Assembly (NCBI RefSeq): GCF_028622115.1
Contig: NZ_CP097263.1
Coordinates: 2,852,001 to 2,916,000 of the forward strand
Reading direction: 5' to 3'
DNA length: 64,000 nt
From: Kutzneria chonburiensis
Lineage (GTDB): Bacteria > Actinomycetota > Actinomycetes > Mycobacteriales > Pseudonocardiaceae
Shown here: piece after piece, positions 19,063 through 27,469 of the stretch
Numbering within the stretch: position 1 is the stretch's first letter
How the letters are laid out: each line of letters starts with the position of its first letter
Position numbers and translations under genes: made by a program
Notes under the pieces: generated by a model
Told to the model about the DNA's origin: nothing
What the model saw: only the letters and a program-made list of their open reading frames with translations
Database searches by the model: none

Positions 19063-19624
19063 CGGAAGGTCCTCCGTAGTTCGCGCTGTCGAGGGCCTCC
19101 TGGATGCGGTCAAGGGTGGCGGCAAGCGTGTGACGGCCCTGCCGCCAGCGCTGGCTCTCGGTGGGGTTGTGCCCGGAGATGTAGTACTCGAACGTCGCCG
19201 AACAGCACACCAGCTGGCGTGGCGAGCTGTACGCGTCCTCGCTGGGGAACTGGAACTGGTAGGAGTCGTGCACGGCGAACCAGGACAGGCCCTCCGCCAA
19301 CGGGAACCACCGACCGCCTTTGCGCGCCTGCTTCCATTGGTCGAGGCTCGTTCCCTCGACGGCGCCGTTGGCCGGCGGGCACACGAAGGAGGTCGTCGGC
19401 GGGTAGCTGTCGTAGTACTCGGCGCCGAGCAGCACGTAGTACAGGTCCTTCTCGCCGGTCGCGCGGGTGGCCGCCACCGTGACGACGGCATGCAGCGGGT
19501 CGATCGGGGTGAAGACCCAGCCCTGCGCCCGGGCCTGCGCACTGGCGCTGACCCGGGCGATGTGGCTGGCGAACACCGCCGCGGCGACCTCCTCGTCCGC
19601 GGGGACGGGCAGCGGGGTCGTCAC
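19046..19624 (-). CDS. E2-like (UBC-fold) conjugating protein
   Basis: The 192-residue product starts with GTG at 19624, three bases after the Ubl stop. DSYPPTTSFVCPP at 73-84 resembles the YP..PP..F..P segment of E2 enzymes. SPRQLVCCSATFEYYISGH around 134-152 offers Cys140 or Cys141 as the thioester cysteine, in the style of bacterial E2-like proteins. The helix at the end (TLAATLDRIQEAL) fits the fold. It would receive the Ubl from the E1-like enzyme. The E2 call rests on these motifs together with the gene order Ubl-E2-JAMM-E1; either alone would be weaker. Confidence 0.7.
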   Translation of the reverse strand: MTTPLPVPADEEVAAAVFASHIARVSASAQARAQGWVFTPIDPLHAVVTVAATRATGEKDLYYVLLGAEYYDSYPPTTSFVCPPANGAVEGTSLDQWKQARKGGRWFPLAEGLSWFAVHDSYQFQFPSEDAYSSPRQLVCCSATFEYYISGHNPTESQRWRQGRHTLAATLDRIQEALDSANYGGPSGADDS

Positions 19625-19627
19625 CGG

Positions 19628-19957
19628 TCAGGCCCCGCCCGTGTCCCCGACGAACGACCAGTGCAGGCCCGGGCAGTGTCCCTGCTCGATGTAGCGCTCG
19701 AGCGTCTCGTCGGCGAACTGGAACACGTCCTGGCCGTTCTGCCGGCAGGTGAGCCGGTCGTCGGGCTGCCGGTCGACCCCGAACTCGGTGTACATGATGT
19801 CGATCACTACGGCCAGCCGCTTGTTGACCGGCACAAGCAGCCTGATCGTGTCGCCCGAGTCGCGGTTGTCGACCTTGACTACGCGGGTGTGCCTGGTCTC
19901 GTCCTCGACGACGACCTCGTCGTCGAGGACCTCGATGTTGTCCATGTGGAGGGACAT
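19628..19957 (-). CDS. Ubiquitin-like modifier (beta-grasp) ending in Gly-Gly-Ala
   Basis: The ATG at 19957 has AAGGAGG eight bases upstream; earlier GTG codons lie inside that ribosome-binding site. The 109-residue protein has an acidic leader (IEVLDDEVVVEDE) of about 35 residues and then a beta-grasp-like unit: TIRLLVPVNKRLAVVIDIMY, DDRLTCRQNGQDVFQF, ADETLERYIEQG, LHWSFVG. It ends DTGGA. A di-Gly one residue from the end is expected of a Ubl precursor trimmed by a protease before activation. It is the first gene of the operon. The beta-grasp call is by eye; context supports it strongly. Confidence 0.7.
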   Translation of the reverse strand: MSLHMDNIEVLDDEVVVEDETRHTRVVKVDNRDSGDTIRLLVPVNKRLAVVIDIMYTEFGVDRQPDDRLTCRQNGQDVFQFADETLERYIEQGHCPGLHWSFVGDTGGA

Positions 19958-20067
19958 GGTCACCACCTCCTTGTTCTCTGTTCCCGTGGAGCCGTTCTCT
20001 ATCAGGAACGATCCGAGGGTACCTGGTACCGTTCACAACCGAGAACTCGACACGCCCAAGAGGGAAC
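19958..20067. promoter_or_regulatory. Divergent promoter/operator between the Ubl operon and the peptidase-XRE pair
   Basis: This 110-bp region separates two outward-facing operons. It contains GTTCTC at 19973-19978 and again at 19994-19999, the inverse GAGAAC at 20041-20046, and GGTACCTGGTACC at 20018-20030. Repeats of this sort are plausible sites for the XRE protein encoded at 20933, which with the ImmA/IrrE peptidase would control both directions. Promoter boxes could not be fixed by eye. Confidence 0.5.
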
Positions 20068-20943
20068 ATGCGCTCGGCGCTCCTGTCCGACCTGGAACTA
20101 GCCCGGCTGAGCCGACCCGGGACACCCGATGCTCAGCTGGTGGTGGAGCTCGCCCAGCGGACGCTCGACGAGGTCACGATGGAGCTGCCGATCAACCACG
20201 AGATCGTCGCCTCGATGCGCGGCGTCGTCCGCATCGAGGAGGCGCCGATCCCGGTGTCCGGCTTCCTCAGCGTCACCGCCGACGGTCTGGTGATCACGCT
20301 TAGGATCACCGACAGCCGCGGCCGGCGGCGCTTCACCGTCTTCCACGAGGTGATGCACACGTTCCTGCCCGGCTTCGGAACTCAGGTGCAGTACCGGTGC
20401 ACCCCCGGCGACCAGCCGATGACGCGCGACACCGGCCTGGAGCAGCTCTGCGACCTCGGGGCAGCCGAACTGATGTTCCCGCGCCGGGCATTCACCGCAG
20501 ACCTCGCGGGGCGGCGCGCCGACCTCGACCTCGTCGAAGACCTGGCCGCCCGCTACGACGGCAGCGCCGAGGCCACCGCACGGCGCGTCGCCTCCCTCCA
20601 CGCCGACCGAACGATGCTGCTGGTGCTTGTACCCGGTCGCAAGCCGAGCGCACCAAGGGAACGACCACAACTCAGGGTGCGGTACGCCAAGACCGGCGGT
20701 TCCTGGCCGTTCGTGCCGCGTCACAAGTCGGTCCCGGAGGACGGGGTCTTCGGCCGCGCCCTCCGCGGCGAAATGATCGACGAGATAGTCTCGTCGCTCG
20801 GCGCGCTGACCAGTACCGCCATCACCGACGTGCACGTCAGCGCCCGCTCGTATCCGTACGTCGACGACCGAGGGGAACAGCAGATGCGCGTTCTCGCGCT
20901 GATCACGCCCGCCACGTCGCACCGCACCCGTCATGGCGACTGA
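20068..20943 (+). CDS. ImmA/IrrE-type (M78) metallopeptidase
   Basis: The 291-residue protein carries FTVFHEVMHTFLPG, with HEVMH at 93-97 as the zincin motif. GLEQLCDLGAAELMFPRRAF follows, in the position of the third zinc ligand in IrrE-like enzymes, and a C-terminal domain of about 100 residues. By family knowledge ImmA/IrrE peptidases cleave a partner XRE repressor after a stress signal. The next gene, overlapping by 11 bp, is an XRE protein, and the divergent operon is the Ubl system. The natural reading is that damage or infection activates this protease and derepresses the locus. The start at 20068 has AGAGGGA upstream. Confidence 0.85.
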   Translation: MRSALLSDLELARLSRPGTPDAQLVVELAQRTLDEVTMELPINHEIVASMRGVVRIEEAPIPVSGFLSVTADGLVITLRITDSRGRRRFTVFHEVMHTFLPGFGTQVQYRCTPGDQPMTRDTGLEQLCDLGAAELMFPRRAFTADLAGRRADLDLVEDLAARYDGSAEATARRVASLHADRTMLLVLVPGRKPSAPRERPQLRVRYAKTGGSWPFVPRHKSVPEDGVFGRALRGEMIDEIVSSLGALTSTAITDVHVSARSYPYVDDRGEQQMRVLALITPATSHRTRHGD

Positions 20944-21373
20944 ATCGCCCAGCACCGGCTCCTCCCGCCCTACAGAGGACGTCGGTGTCGGCGCGCGAAT
21001 CCGTCGCTACCGCGAGGAGCGGAAACTGAGCCTCAGTCAGCTGGCTGAGGACGCTGGCGTGAGCAAGGGCTACCTTTCCGCGCTGGAGAACGCCAGCGGT
21101 TCACACACCAAGCGCCCGTCTGCCGAAACCTTGTACGCCATCGCCAAGGTGCTTGGCGTGACCATGTCGGATCTGCTTGGTCGCAAGCTCCTCACCGCAG
21201 CCAGCGCGGAAATTCCGCGCAGCCTGCTCGATTTCGCCGCGCAGGACGGTGTCCCCGAGGCCGACGTGCAGATGCTCAGCACGATCCAGTTCCGCGGCGA
21301 CGCTCCCCGCACAGTTGACCGCTGGCGATACATCTACACCGCCATCCGCACCAGCGAGGCGATCGACGGCTGA
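20933..21373 (+). CDS. XRE-family transcriptional regulator
   Basis: This 146-residue protein has a standard helix-turn-helix at 17-85: IRRYREERKLSLSQLAEDAG, VSKGYLSALEN, TLYAIAKVLGVTMSDLLG. The C-terminal ~55 residues (FAAQDGVPEADVQML, APRTVDRWRYIYTAI) form a second small domain. It overlaps the peptidase gene by 11 bp. It probably binds the divergent operator at 19958-20067 and is the substrate of the upstream peptidase, as in ImmA-ImmR pairs. Both roles are inferred from gene order. Confidence 0.85.
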   Translation: MATESPSTGSSRPTEDVGVGARIRRYREERKLSLSQLAEDAGVSKGYLSALENASGSHTKRPSAETLYAIAKVLGVTMSDLLGRKLLTAASAEIPRSLLDFAAQDGVPEADVQMLSTIQFRGDAPRTVDRWRYIYTAIRTSEAIDG

Positions 21374-21445
21374 CACCCGACGAACGTGGGCGCGCCGTGG
21401 GACATGTCTCGGCGGTGCCGGGCGGTCCCGGCACCGCCGAATCGA

Positions 21446-22309
21446 CTACAGGACCGCCCTCTGGCCCCGCCCGGCGATGCTCTCCTCCAAGTCGTTGAGC
21501 ACAGCGTTCACCGGGACCCAGCACATGTTCACGGTGTCGGCATTGGGCGTGAAGTCGTGCTCCAGTTGCTGGCGGGGATGGATGTAGTTGCGGAAGTCGC
21601 GTACGGGGTGAATGAAGTTCCGCGCGTCCAGCTCAATGAGCCGCTTCTCGTGGGCGGTGTCGATTAGCAGCGCGAGTCCGGCCCGACTCGCCGGCACCTT
21701 GCGGCCGTCCTGGCCGCGGAATCCGGCGGTGACCAGCTCGGGGAACTGCTCCTTCAGCGCGGAGAACAGCAAACCCTCGATGAAACTGCCGATGCCGAAG
21801 ACCGCGAGCAGGTACGCCCCAGCGGCTTGGGCGGCTCGGCACTGCGCGATCCGGTCGATCAACAGGTCGATCACCTGCTGATCGGACAGCAGGGCGCGGA
21901 GCCGCTGCTCAACCTCGGGCGGGGCGCCGTACACCGGCTGCTCCGACCCGTCGGTGAGCTCGCCGAGCACGGGCCGGCCGCCGCTGTAGGTGATCACCAC
22001 ACGCTCGAACTCGAGGATGGAATTGAGCTCGTTCCGGAACGCCTCGGCCACTGGCATGCCACCGTCGTATTCGAGCGGATCGCAGACGCGGCAAAGGAAC
22101 CGCTCGATGTCTGGTCGATTGTCGGCCCGGTCCGCGAGGGCGTCGGTCAGCCACGGAATCCGGGGTGAGCCGTCGTATTCCGGCACATCACTCCAGCCCG
22201 CGCTGCGCAGCAGCCGTTCCAACTCGAACCCGCGGCGCTCCCCCGCACCGCCGATATCGACGACGCGCTGGGCGACCCGTTCCAACGTCTTGCCATCCAA
22301 CGGAAACAT
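21446..22309 (-). CDS. Helicase-associated protein of unknown function (RNYIHP motif)
   Basis: The ATG shares one base with the stop of the helicase gene (TGATG), so the pair is translationally coupled. The 287-residue product is mostly helical, with ERFLCRVCDPLEY, LSDQQVIDLLIDRIA, AYLLAVFGIGSFIEGLLFSA and LIDTAHEKRLIELDARNFI. It ends with HPVRDFRNYIHPRQQLEHD. The R-x6-H spacing in RDFRNYIH recalls HEPN-type nuclease motifs but is not proof. It may be the regulatory or effector partner of the helicase-nuclease. Confidence 0.55.
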   Translation of the reverse strand: MFPLDGKTLERVAQRVVDIGGAGERRGFELERLLRSAGWSDVPEYDGSPRIPWLTDALADRADNRPDIERFLCRVCDPLEYDGGMPVAEAFRNELNSILEFERVVITYSGGRPVLGELTDGSEQPVYGAPPEVEQRLRALLSDQQVIDLLIDRIAQCRAAQAAGAYLLAVFGIGSFIEGLLFSALKEQFPELVTAGFRGQDGRKVPASRAGLALLIDTAHEKRLIELDARNFIHPVRDFRNYIHPRQQLEHDFTPNADTVNMCWVPVNAVLNDLEESIAGRGQRAVL

Positions 22310-25300
22310 CAGTTCCCCTCCCCCGCTGCCGACTTCTCGACCTCGTCGAGCGCGATGGACACCCGCTCGACGATCCGCTTGCCCCGTCGCTGAAACCCGA
22401 GCGCCTCCCGGACCTGCTCGATGCGCGTCTCCCGATCGAGAGCCAGACCGTCGGACAGGACCCACCGAGCTATCGCAATGAGCTCGGCCGGCCCATACTC
22501 GTCGATCTTTGCCCGGCGCGGCACCCGCGGCCGGGGCCCGCGTTCCACCTTCGGCACGGGCACCTCGACGCGTTCAACCGTCGGTCGCACCGGATCTGGC
22601 TGCCGATCAGCGTCGGCGACAGCCTCGCGCCAGCGCTCGACGATCCGCGCGGTCTGTTGCTCTGGATCACTGAACCACTCGCTCGCCCACACCCGATGGA
22701 ACCGCCAGCCGAGCCGTTCGAGATGGTCCTGCCGCAGTCGGTCCCGATCGCGCGCGGACTCCGACAGGTGATAGCGCTCGCCGTCCGCCTCAACGGCCAG
22801 CACCATCAGCCCGGGGCGCTCGGGGTGGATCAGCGCGAAGTCGATGCGGTAGCCGGACACCCCCCACTGCGGCACGACCGGGACGTTCGCCGCCAGCAGC
22901 GCCTCGTGGATGCTGCGCTCGAACCCATTGAGCGGCTGCGTATCTGCACGACCAATGGCGGCCGGTCCACCACCGCCAGCCGCGAACTCCAAGAACTTCC
23001 TGAGCAGCCTCGGCCCCTCCTTGTGCCAGTTGGGAGCCATGTCGTGGTGAGTGAAGGCGCTGACCACGCACATCCGGCGGCGGGCCCGGGTCACAGCGAC
23101 GTTGAGCCGCCGCTCACCACCATCATTGTTGAGTGGCCCGAAACCCATCGGCAGCCGGCCGTCCGCCCCCTTGGAGAAGCCAATACTGAGGATGATCGCG
23201 TCCCGTTCGTCGCCCTGCACCCGCTCCAGGCTCTTGACGAACAACCGCTTCCCCGGCCCCTGCATCCGCGCGGTGAACTCGGCCAGCTCCGGATGGCGCT
23301 GGCCCGCCTGCCGCAACGCGCCTTCGATACGATCGGCGTTCTTCATGTTCATCGTGATCACGCCGAGCGTGTCCTCCGGGTGCTGTCGCACGTGCTGGAG
23401 CACCAGGTCGACGACACGGCTGATCTCCTCGTCGGCGGCGCCGCCAGCGCCGGGCGCGGCAATGCCGTCCACCACTTCATGCCGCAGTGGACTCTCCTCG
23501 TCGCGGCCAGGGAAGGTGACGAGTTGGTCACTGTAGATCTCATGGTTGGAGAACGCGATCAGTCGCTCGTCCGCGCTGCGGTAGTGCCATTTCAGCGTGT
23601 ACGTCCGTGGGATCAGCGCGGCCAGGCACTTCAGGATCGACTCGAAGTCGCCCACCTGCGGCGTCACTGCCTGCTGCTCGTCGTCCTCGTCGTCCTCGCC
23701 CGCCCCGCCGCGCAGAGTCTGCCGGAAGAACATGGTCGGCGGCAGCTGCTTGTCGTCGCCGGCGACCACGAGCTGCTCGCCACGCATGATGGCGGCCATC
23801 GCGTCGTACGGCTCGATCTGGCTGGCCTCGTCGAAGACGACCAGGTCGAACAGCCGCTGTGCCGGCAGCAGCCGGCTGACGACGATCGGGGACATTGCCC
23901 AACATGGCCTCGCCGCCAGTAGGACGTCCGGAGCCTTGGCGACCAGCTTGCGGATGGGCATGTGGCCGCGTTTGCGCTTGGCCTCACCGAGAACCAGCGC
24001 GCTCTGCTGCCGATTGCTATCGCGCGCCGCGGCCAGCCGCTCGGCAACGCCACGGCGGATTCGTTGGGCGTTCAACCGGAAGTGATCGGTGTCGGCCTGC
24101 CGGAACTCCGCAACGATGCGGTCGTGCTGTGTGCCGGTGAACTGGGCGAGGTAGGGCAGTCGCAGCTTGAATTCGTGCAACAGAGAGCTGTACCAGCAGG
24201 AGCGGAGCATGCGCAGCGCCTCGTCGGCGTCGGCGTCGCGCTCGACCAACTCGTCCAGCAGTTGACCCAACCCCAGAGCCTCCAACTGATCGGTGATCGT
24301 GTTGAGCCTGGGCATCCGGTACAGGGTGTTCACGTCGCCGGTCAGCTCGTCGAGGGTCGAGGAAATCTTCTCCTCCGGTAGCTGCTCGGGTTCCTCGATG
24401 CGAGCGCACATGGCGACGGCGGCCAGCTGGTCGCGGACCTCCGTGAACCGCCCGAGGACTTCACCCAGTCCGAGGACGGCCGCCGGCACGGCGCCTTCCA
24501 GCGCGAGCTGCCGCCAGCGGTTGAGCTGCCAAGACGCGGCCAGCAGTTCGTCGTGCATCCGGCCACGGTCGCACTTGCCGACCTTGCGCATCAGGCGGAT
24601 CTGCTTTCGCACGCCCCGGCGTGCCCACCACCCGAGTTGGCGCGGATGCCGGGCACGCCAGGCCCGATCTCCAGTGGCGAGGCAGAAATCCTCCAGCGGC
24701 GCGGAGAAGATCTCCTCGCCGTAGTACGAGACCGTCTTCTCCACGGCACCGAGAAGCCCCAAGATGTCCCGCCAGCCCGCCAGATCGGACGCTTTGCGCA
24801 GGCCGGCCCGCCCGACCAGCGCGCGCAGCTCGGACTGCGCGTTGCGCCACGACCGCGCGTGTAGCTCGGTGAGCTTCGCGTGGACCTCTTCGACGTCGCG
24901 CATGTTCCTGATCTCGCAACGCGACCAGGGCAAGTCTCCGCGCCGGACCGCGAGGCCGCCCATACTGACGAAATTGACCAGGTCGTTCTCCACGCGGTTC
25001 AGCGTGTCCCCGCTGAGCGCGTTGAGTTGAGAACCGCGCAGCACGTGGCCGATGCGGCTTGCGGCCGGCAGTTCGAGCATCGCGCTGTAGGCCTGGTACG
25101 CGCTGATCCCCCACGGCGCACGTGGGCTGTGCAACTCGTGGTCGTGCTGAATGACCTGCCGCCGCCGTTCGGCCAGGCGATCGTGCAGCCCGTTTACCTG
25201 CGGCGGCAACTCCTTGCTGGCTCGTTCCAAGGACTCGGCGACCTGCTCGGCCACGTGGCGCCGGCCGAGCGTCTGCTGATGCAGGTCCAGCACCAGGTGA

Positions 25301-26358
25301 TGCAAGTCGACCTGCTGCAGGCGCTCGGTAACAGCCTCGATCGCGGCTCGCTTCTCGGTGACGAACAGGATGCGCTTCCCGGCCGCCACTGCCGAGGCGA
25401 TGATGTTGGCAATCGTCTGGCTCTTGCCCGTGCCCGGCGGCCCCTGGATCACGACATGCTGACCAGACAGCACGGCGAACAGTGCTTGCTGCTGCGAGGA
25501 ATCGGCATCCAGGACCAGGAACTCGTCCTTGGGCTGCACGCTGTCCGGCGAGCCCGTACGGTGCGCCGCAGCCACCGCCTGCAATCCGTCGATCGCTGGC
25601 GCGAATCCAGCAGCCGCAGCGATCACGTCGTGGCTGGCCAACAGGTCGGTCGCGGCCTTGAGGTCCTTGACCATGGGCAGATTCTCGAAGCTGAAGATGC
25701 CGGCCAGCACCCGCTCCTCGAGCTCGGCGGTGAGGCTCTGCTCGCGCAGTAGGTCCTCGATCGCACCGAACAGGCGCCGCACTTGCTCGGCCGGGCCGTC
25801 GGCCTCGTCAAGCAGGCCGTTGAGACGCTCCTGCGTGCGGTCAAGATCGAGGTCCACGCCGTACTGCCGGTTCAGCGCGTACAGCAGCACCGGATTGACT
25901 TCGGCGTCGCCGACCAGGTCGATTGTGAAATCGTTCTCCGCGGCGGTCCTGCTGTCGATGGCGATCGCCTGCAACACCAGCGGTGCCCGCAACGGAGGAA
26001 CCGGCGACGTTCCCCTGGTGGCTGGCGGCGGCAGGCGGAGCAGCCCCCGGGCGATTCGCCCGACCTCGACGCCCTGTTCCTCTTCCAACTGGAGCATCTT
26101 GCGCCGGAGGTTACGTGCCCTGATGCAGGCTGCCGCGTGGGCATCCTTCGCCGGTAGCAGCGCCGACAACTTCGTCTTGCGGCCGCCGAGCAGTTGCCCG
26201 AGCGAGTCCGCCGACGCCGCGGTCAGATCAAGAGTGATCGTCTTAGTGTCCTGATAGTGCAATAGTGTGTTCTGATGCCCGAGGTCGATCAACTCGTCGG
26301 CCCACTGATCGGCTTTGACCCGCACCACGTCCAAGCGACTGGCAAAACTCGTGGTCAC
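22309..26358 (-). CDS. DUF4011-type superfamily 1 helicase with C-terminal DUF559/Vsr-like nuclease
   Basis: Taking the GTG at 26358 as start (ADELIDLGHQNTLLHYQD opens the DUF4011 region), the protein has 1349 residues. The N-terminal domain is followed by QGPPGTGKSQTIANI (Walker A, ~303) and RILFVTEKRAAIEAV. A long helical insert comes next, then LFDLVVFDEASQIEP (Walker B, ~836), VVAGDDKQLPPT, RSADERLIAFSN and NVAVTRARRRMCVV. Residues ~1150-1230 hold a PD-(D/E)XK-type unit (YRIDFALIHPERPGLMVLAVEADG). This architecture is common in phage-defence helicases. It lies just beyond the Ubl regulator and is coupled to 21446-22309. An in-frame extension to 26484 is unlikely to be translated. Confidence 0.8.
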   Translation of the reverse strand: MTTSFASRLDVVRVKADQWADELIDLGHQNTLLHYQDTKTITLDLTAASADSLGQLLGGRKTKLSALLPAKDAHAAACIRARNLRRKMLQLEEEQGVEVGRIARGLLRLPPPATRGTSPVPPLRAPLVLQAIAIDSRTAAENDFTIDLVGDAEVNPVLLYALNRQYGVDLDLDRTQERLNGLLDEADGPAEQVRRLFGAIEDLLREQSLTAELEERVLAGIFSFENLPMVKDLKAATDLLASHDVIAAAAGFAPAIDGLQAVAAAHRTGSPDSVQPKDEFLVLDADSSQQQALFAVLSGQHVVIQGPPGTGKSQTIANIIASAVAAGKRILFVTEKRAAIEAVTERLQQVDLHHLVLDLHQQTLGRRHVAEQVAESLERASKELPPQVNGLHDRLAERRRQVIQHDHELHSPRAPWGISAYQAYSAMLELPAASRIGHVLRGSQLNALSGDTLNRVENDLVNFVSMGGLAVRRGDLPWSRCEIRNMRDVEEVHAKLTELHARSWRNAQSELRALVGRAGLRKASDLAGWRDILGLLGAVEKTVSYYGEEIFSAPLEDFCLATGDRAWRARHPRQLGWWARRGVRKQIRLMRKVGKCDRGRMHDELLAASWQLNRWRQLALEGAVPAAVLGLGEVLGRFTEVRDQLAAVAMCARIEEPEQLPEEKISSTLDELTGDVNTLYRMPRLNTITDQLEALGLGQLLDELVERDADADEALRMLRSCWYSSLLHEFKLRLPYLAQFTGTQHDRIVAEFRQADTDHFRLNAQRIRRGVAERLAAARDSNRQQSALVLGEAKRKRGHMPIRKLVAKAPDVLLAARPCWAMSPIVVSRLLPAQRLFDLVVFDEASQIEPYDAMAAIMRGEQLVVAGDDKQLPPTMFFRQTLRGGAGEDDEDDEQQAVTPQVGDFESILKCLAALIPRTYTLKWHYRSADERLIAFSNHEIYSDQLVTFPGRDEESPLRHEVVDGIAAPGAGGAADEEISRVVDLVLQHVRQHPEDTLGVITMNMKNADRIEGALRQAGQRHPELAEFTARMQGPGKRLFVKSLERVQGDERDAIILSIGFSKGADGRLPMGFGPLNNDGGERRLNVAVTRARRRMCVVSAFTHHDMAPNWHKEGPRLLRKFLEFAAGGGGPAAIGRADTQPLNGFERSIHEALLAANVPVVPQWGVSGYRIDFALIHPERPGLMVLAVEADGERYHLSESARDRDRLRQDHLERLGWRFHRVWASEWFSDPEQQTARIVERWREAVADADRQPDPVRPTVERVEVPVPKVERGPRPRVPRRAKIDEYGPAELIAIARWVLSDGLALDRETRIEQVREALGFQRRGKRIVERVSIALDEVEKSAAGEGN

Positions 26359-26560
26359 GCCCGATGTCCCCTTCTCCAAGGTCCCACCACCCGGCCGGGA
26401 CAGTGCCCGACGCCCACCAGTCCGATGGCGAGCCAGACAGTCTCGCCGAAACCCAGGCGAACAGTCTGCTTCCATTCGGGGCATAACTGTCAGCCATTCG
26501 GGTAAGACCCGGCCTGCCGCCTAGCAAGCTCGCACGCCCACCCACCAGCAAGTACCGCAA

Positions 26561-27345
26561 ATACGGGATTCAGTACGACAACGGCGCCCACTTTCGACCG
26601 TGGGGTGGTCCATTTTTGACGCACCATCACGGTCGACTATGCGACAGCCACGTTCGGGACAGTCGGCGCACGAAAGCCCCGCTGGTTACCGACATGTGAC
26701 ACCTGAGTGCACTCGTCCTCGTCACCAGTCGACGGAGCCCATGTGTCACCACAGTTGCCAGGGAGGACGCAATGACGACCTAACGCACCCTCGGGGATTT
26801 TCCGCTTCACGACCCACACCCTGCTGATTCACAGCAGCACCACCGTCCAGGGCGAACTACTACCCCGTTGTCGCTATACGCTCGGCGACGTTAGACGCTC
26901 GACCAGTTCGTTACCAACAAGAAAGCCAATGGAGACCGTGGCGAACACAACCGAGTGAATTTGAGACGCACCGAGTAACCCTCAAGTAGACGAAAACTCG
27001 CCCCTGGCGGTTACCGACGCCCTGTAACCGGTCACGGTCCGAGCCGGCACCAGCGAAGGTCACAACGCTTCCCACACGCCCAAAAGCCCAACCGCCAGCA
27101 TGGTCACCGCGAAGCCGATGCCGAACCAACGCAGCAGAAGCCCTGGAAACGCCACCAGAACGCCACCTCGACAACTCGACACGAGGGCAACCTCTGCAAA
27201 CTCGGCGTCCACATACCGAGACCACCATCCCAGTCCCGGTTGACGCTCATGATCAACCCGAAAAATCGAGGACTCCTTTACTTTGGCAAGTAGACTTGGA
27301 AGCGAGCTTGGAGAACGGGCATGAGCACGCCGTTGACCCTGAATT
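26561..27345. other. Low-coding interval before the right attachment copy
   Basis: No gene can be supported. GC content is visibly lower than in neighbours, and stops are frequent in all frames. On the minus strand a hydrophobic stretch, VLVAFPGLLLRWFGIGFAVT then MLAVGLLGVWEAL with a stop near 27065, could be a small membrane peptide or its remnant, but I found no start with a ribosome-binding site. As the end of the integrated element, it may carry excision or regulatory sites that are not recognisable by eye. Confidence 0.4.
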
Positions 27346-27347
27346 CA

Positions 27348-27397
27348 ACTGGGGGTCAAGGGGTCGCAGGTTCAAATCCTGTCATCCCGACGGTCGA
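27348..27397 (+). repeat. Attachment-site copy 2 (partial tRNA-Pro)
   Basis: This is a copy of 2104-2153 with one mismatch (A for G in the acceptor stem). The preceding bases do not complete a tRNA, so only the 3' half is present. It marks a junction between integrated elements or between element and chromosome. The integrase fragment beside it on the right belongs to whatever was inserted beyond this point. Confidence 0.8.
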
Positions 27398-27409
27398 AGT
27401 AGCAGGTCA

Positions 27410-27446
27410 GAGGCCCTGCCACCATCACAGGTGGCAGGGCCTCTTG
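27410..27446 (+). terminator. Hairpin terminator after the partial tRNA
   Basis: GAGGCCCTGCCACC at 27410-27423 pairs perfectly with 27430-27443 over a six-base loop, followed by TTGCTGTT. It sits where the terminator of a former tRNA-Pro would be, and is analogous to 2153-2193. Confidence 0.6.
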
Positions 27447-27469
27447 CTGTTGAGTGACTAACTGAGTGA

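Noticed and set aside
17060-19957. Thiamine or molybdopterin biosynthesis (ThiF/MoeB) interpretation
   Set aside because: No thiazole, ThiS, MoaD or sulfur-carrier partner genes; instead an E2-like protein and a JAMM protease adjoin.
17060-20943. Type II CBASS interpretation of the E1/E2/JAB genes
   Set aside because: No CD-NTase or CBASS effector is present, and the operon has its own free modifier gene, which CBASS lacks.
22165-23922. 585-codon plus frame opposite the helicase
   Set aside because: Antisense to helicase motifs and nuclease domain; composition is typical of a shadow frame.
26911-27228. 105-codon minus frame before the right attachment copy
   Set aside because: Arg/Ser/Cys-rich and low-sense; another frame shows a short hydrophobic stretch, but neither has a ribosome-binding site.
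27348-27397. A second functional tRNA-Pro
   Set aside because: Only the 3' half is present; the preceding bases form no acceptor 5' strand or D-arm.
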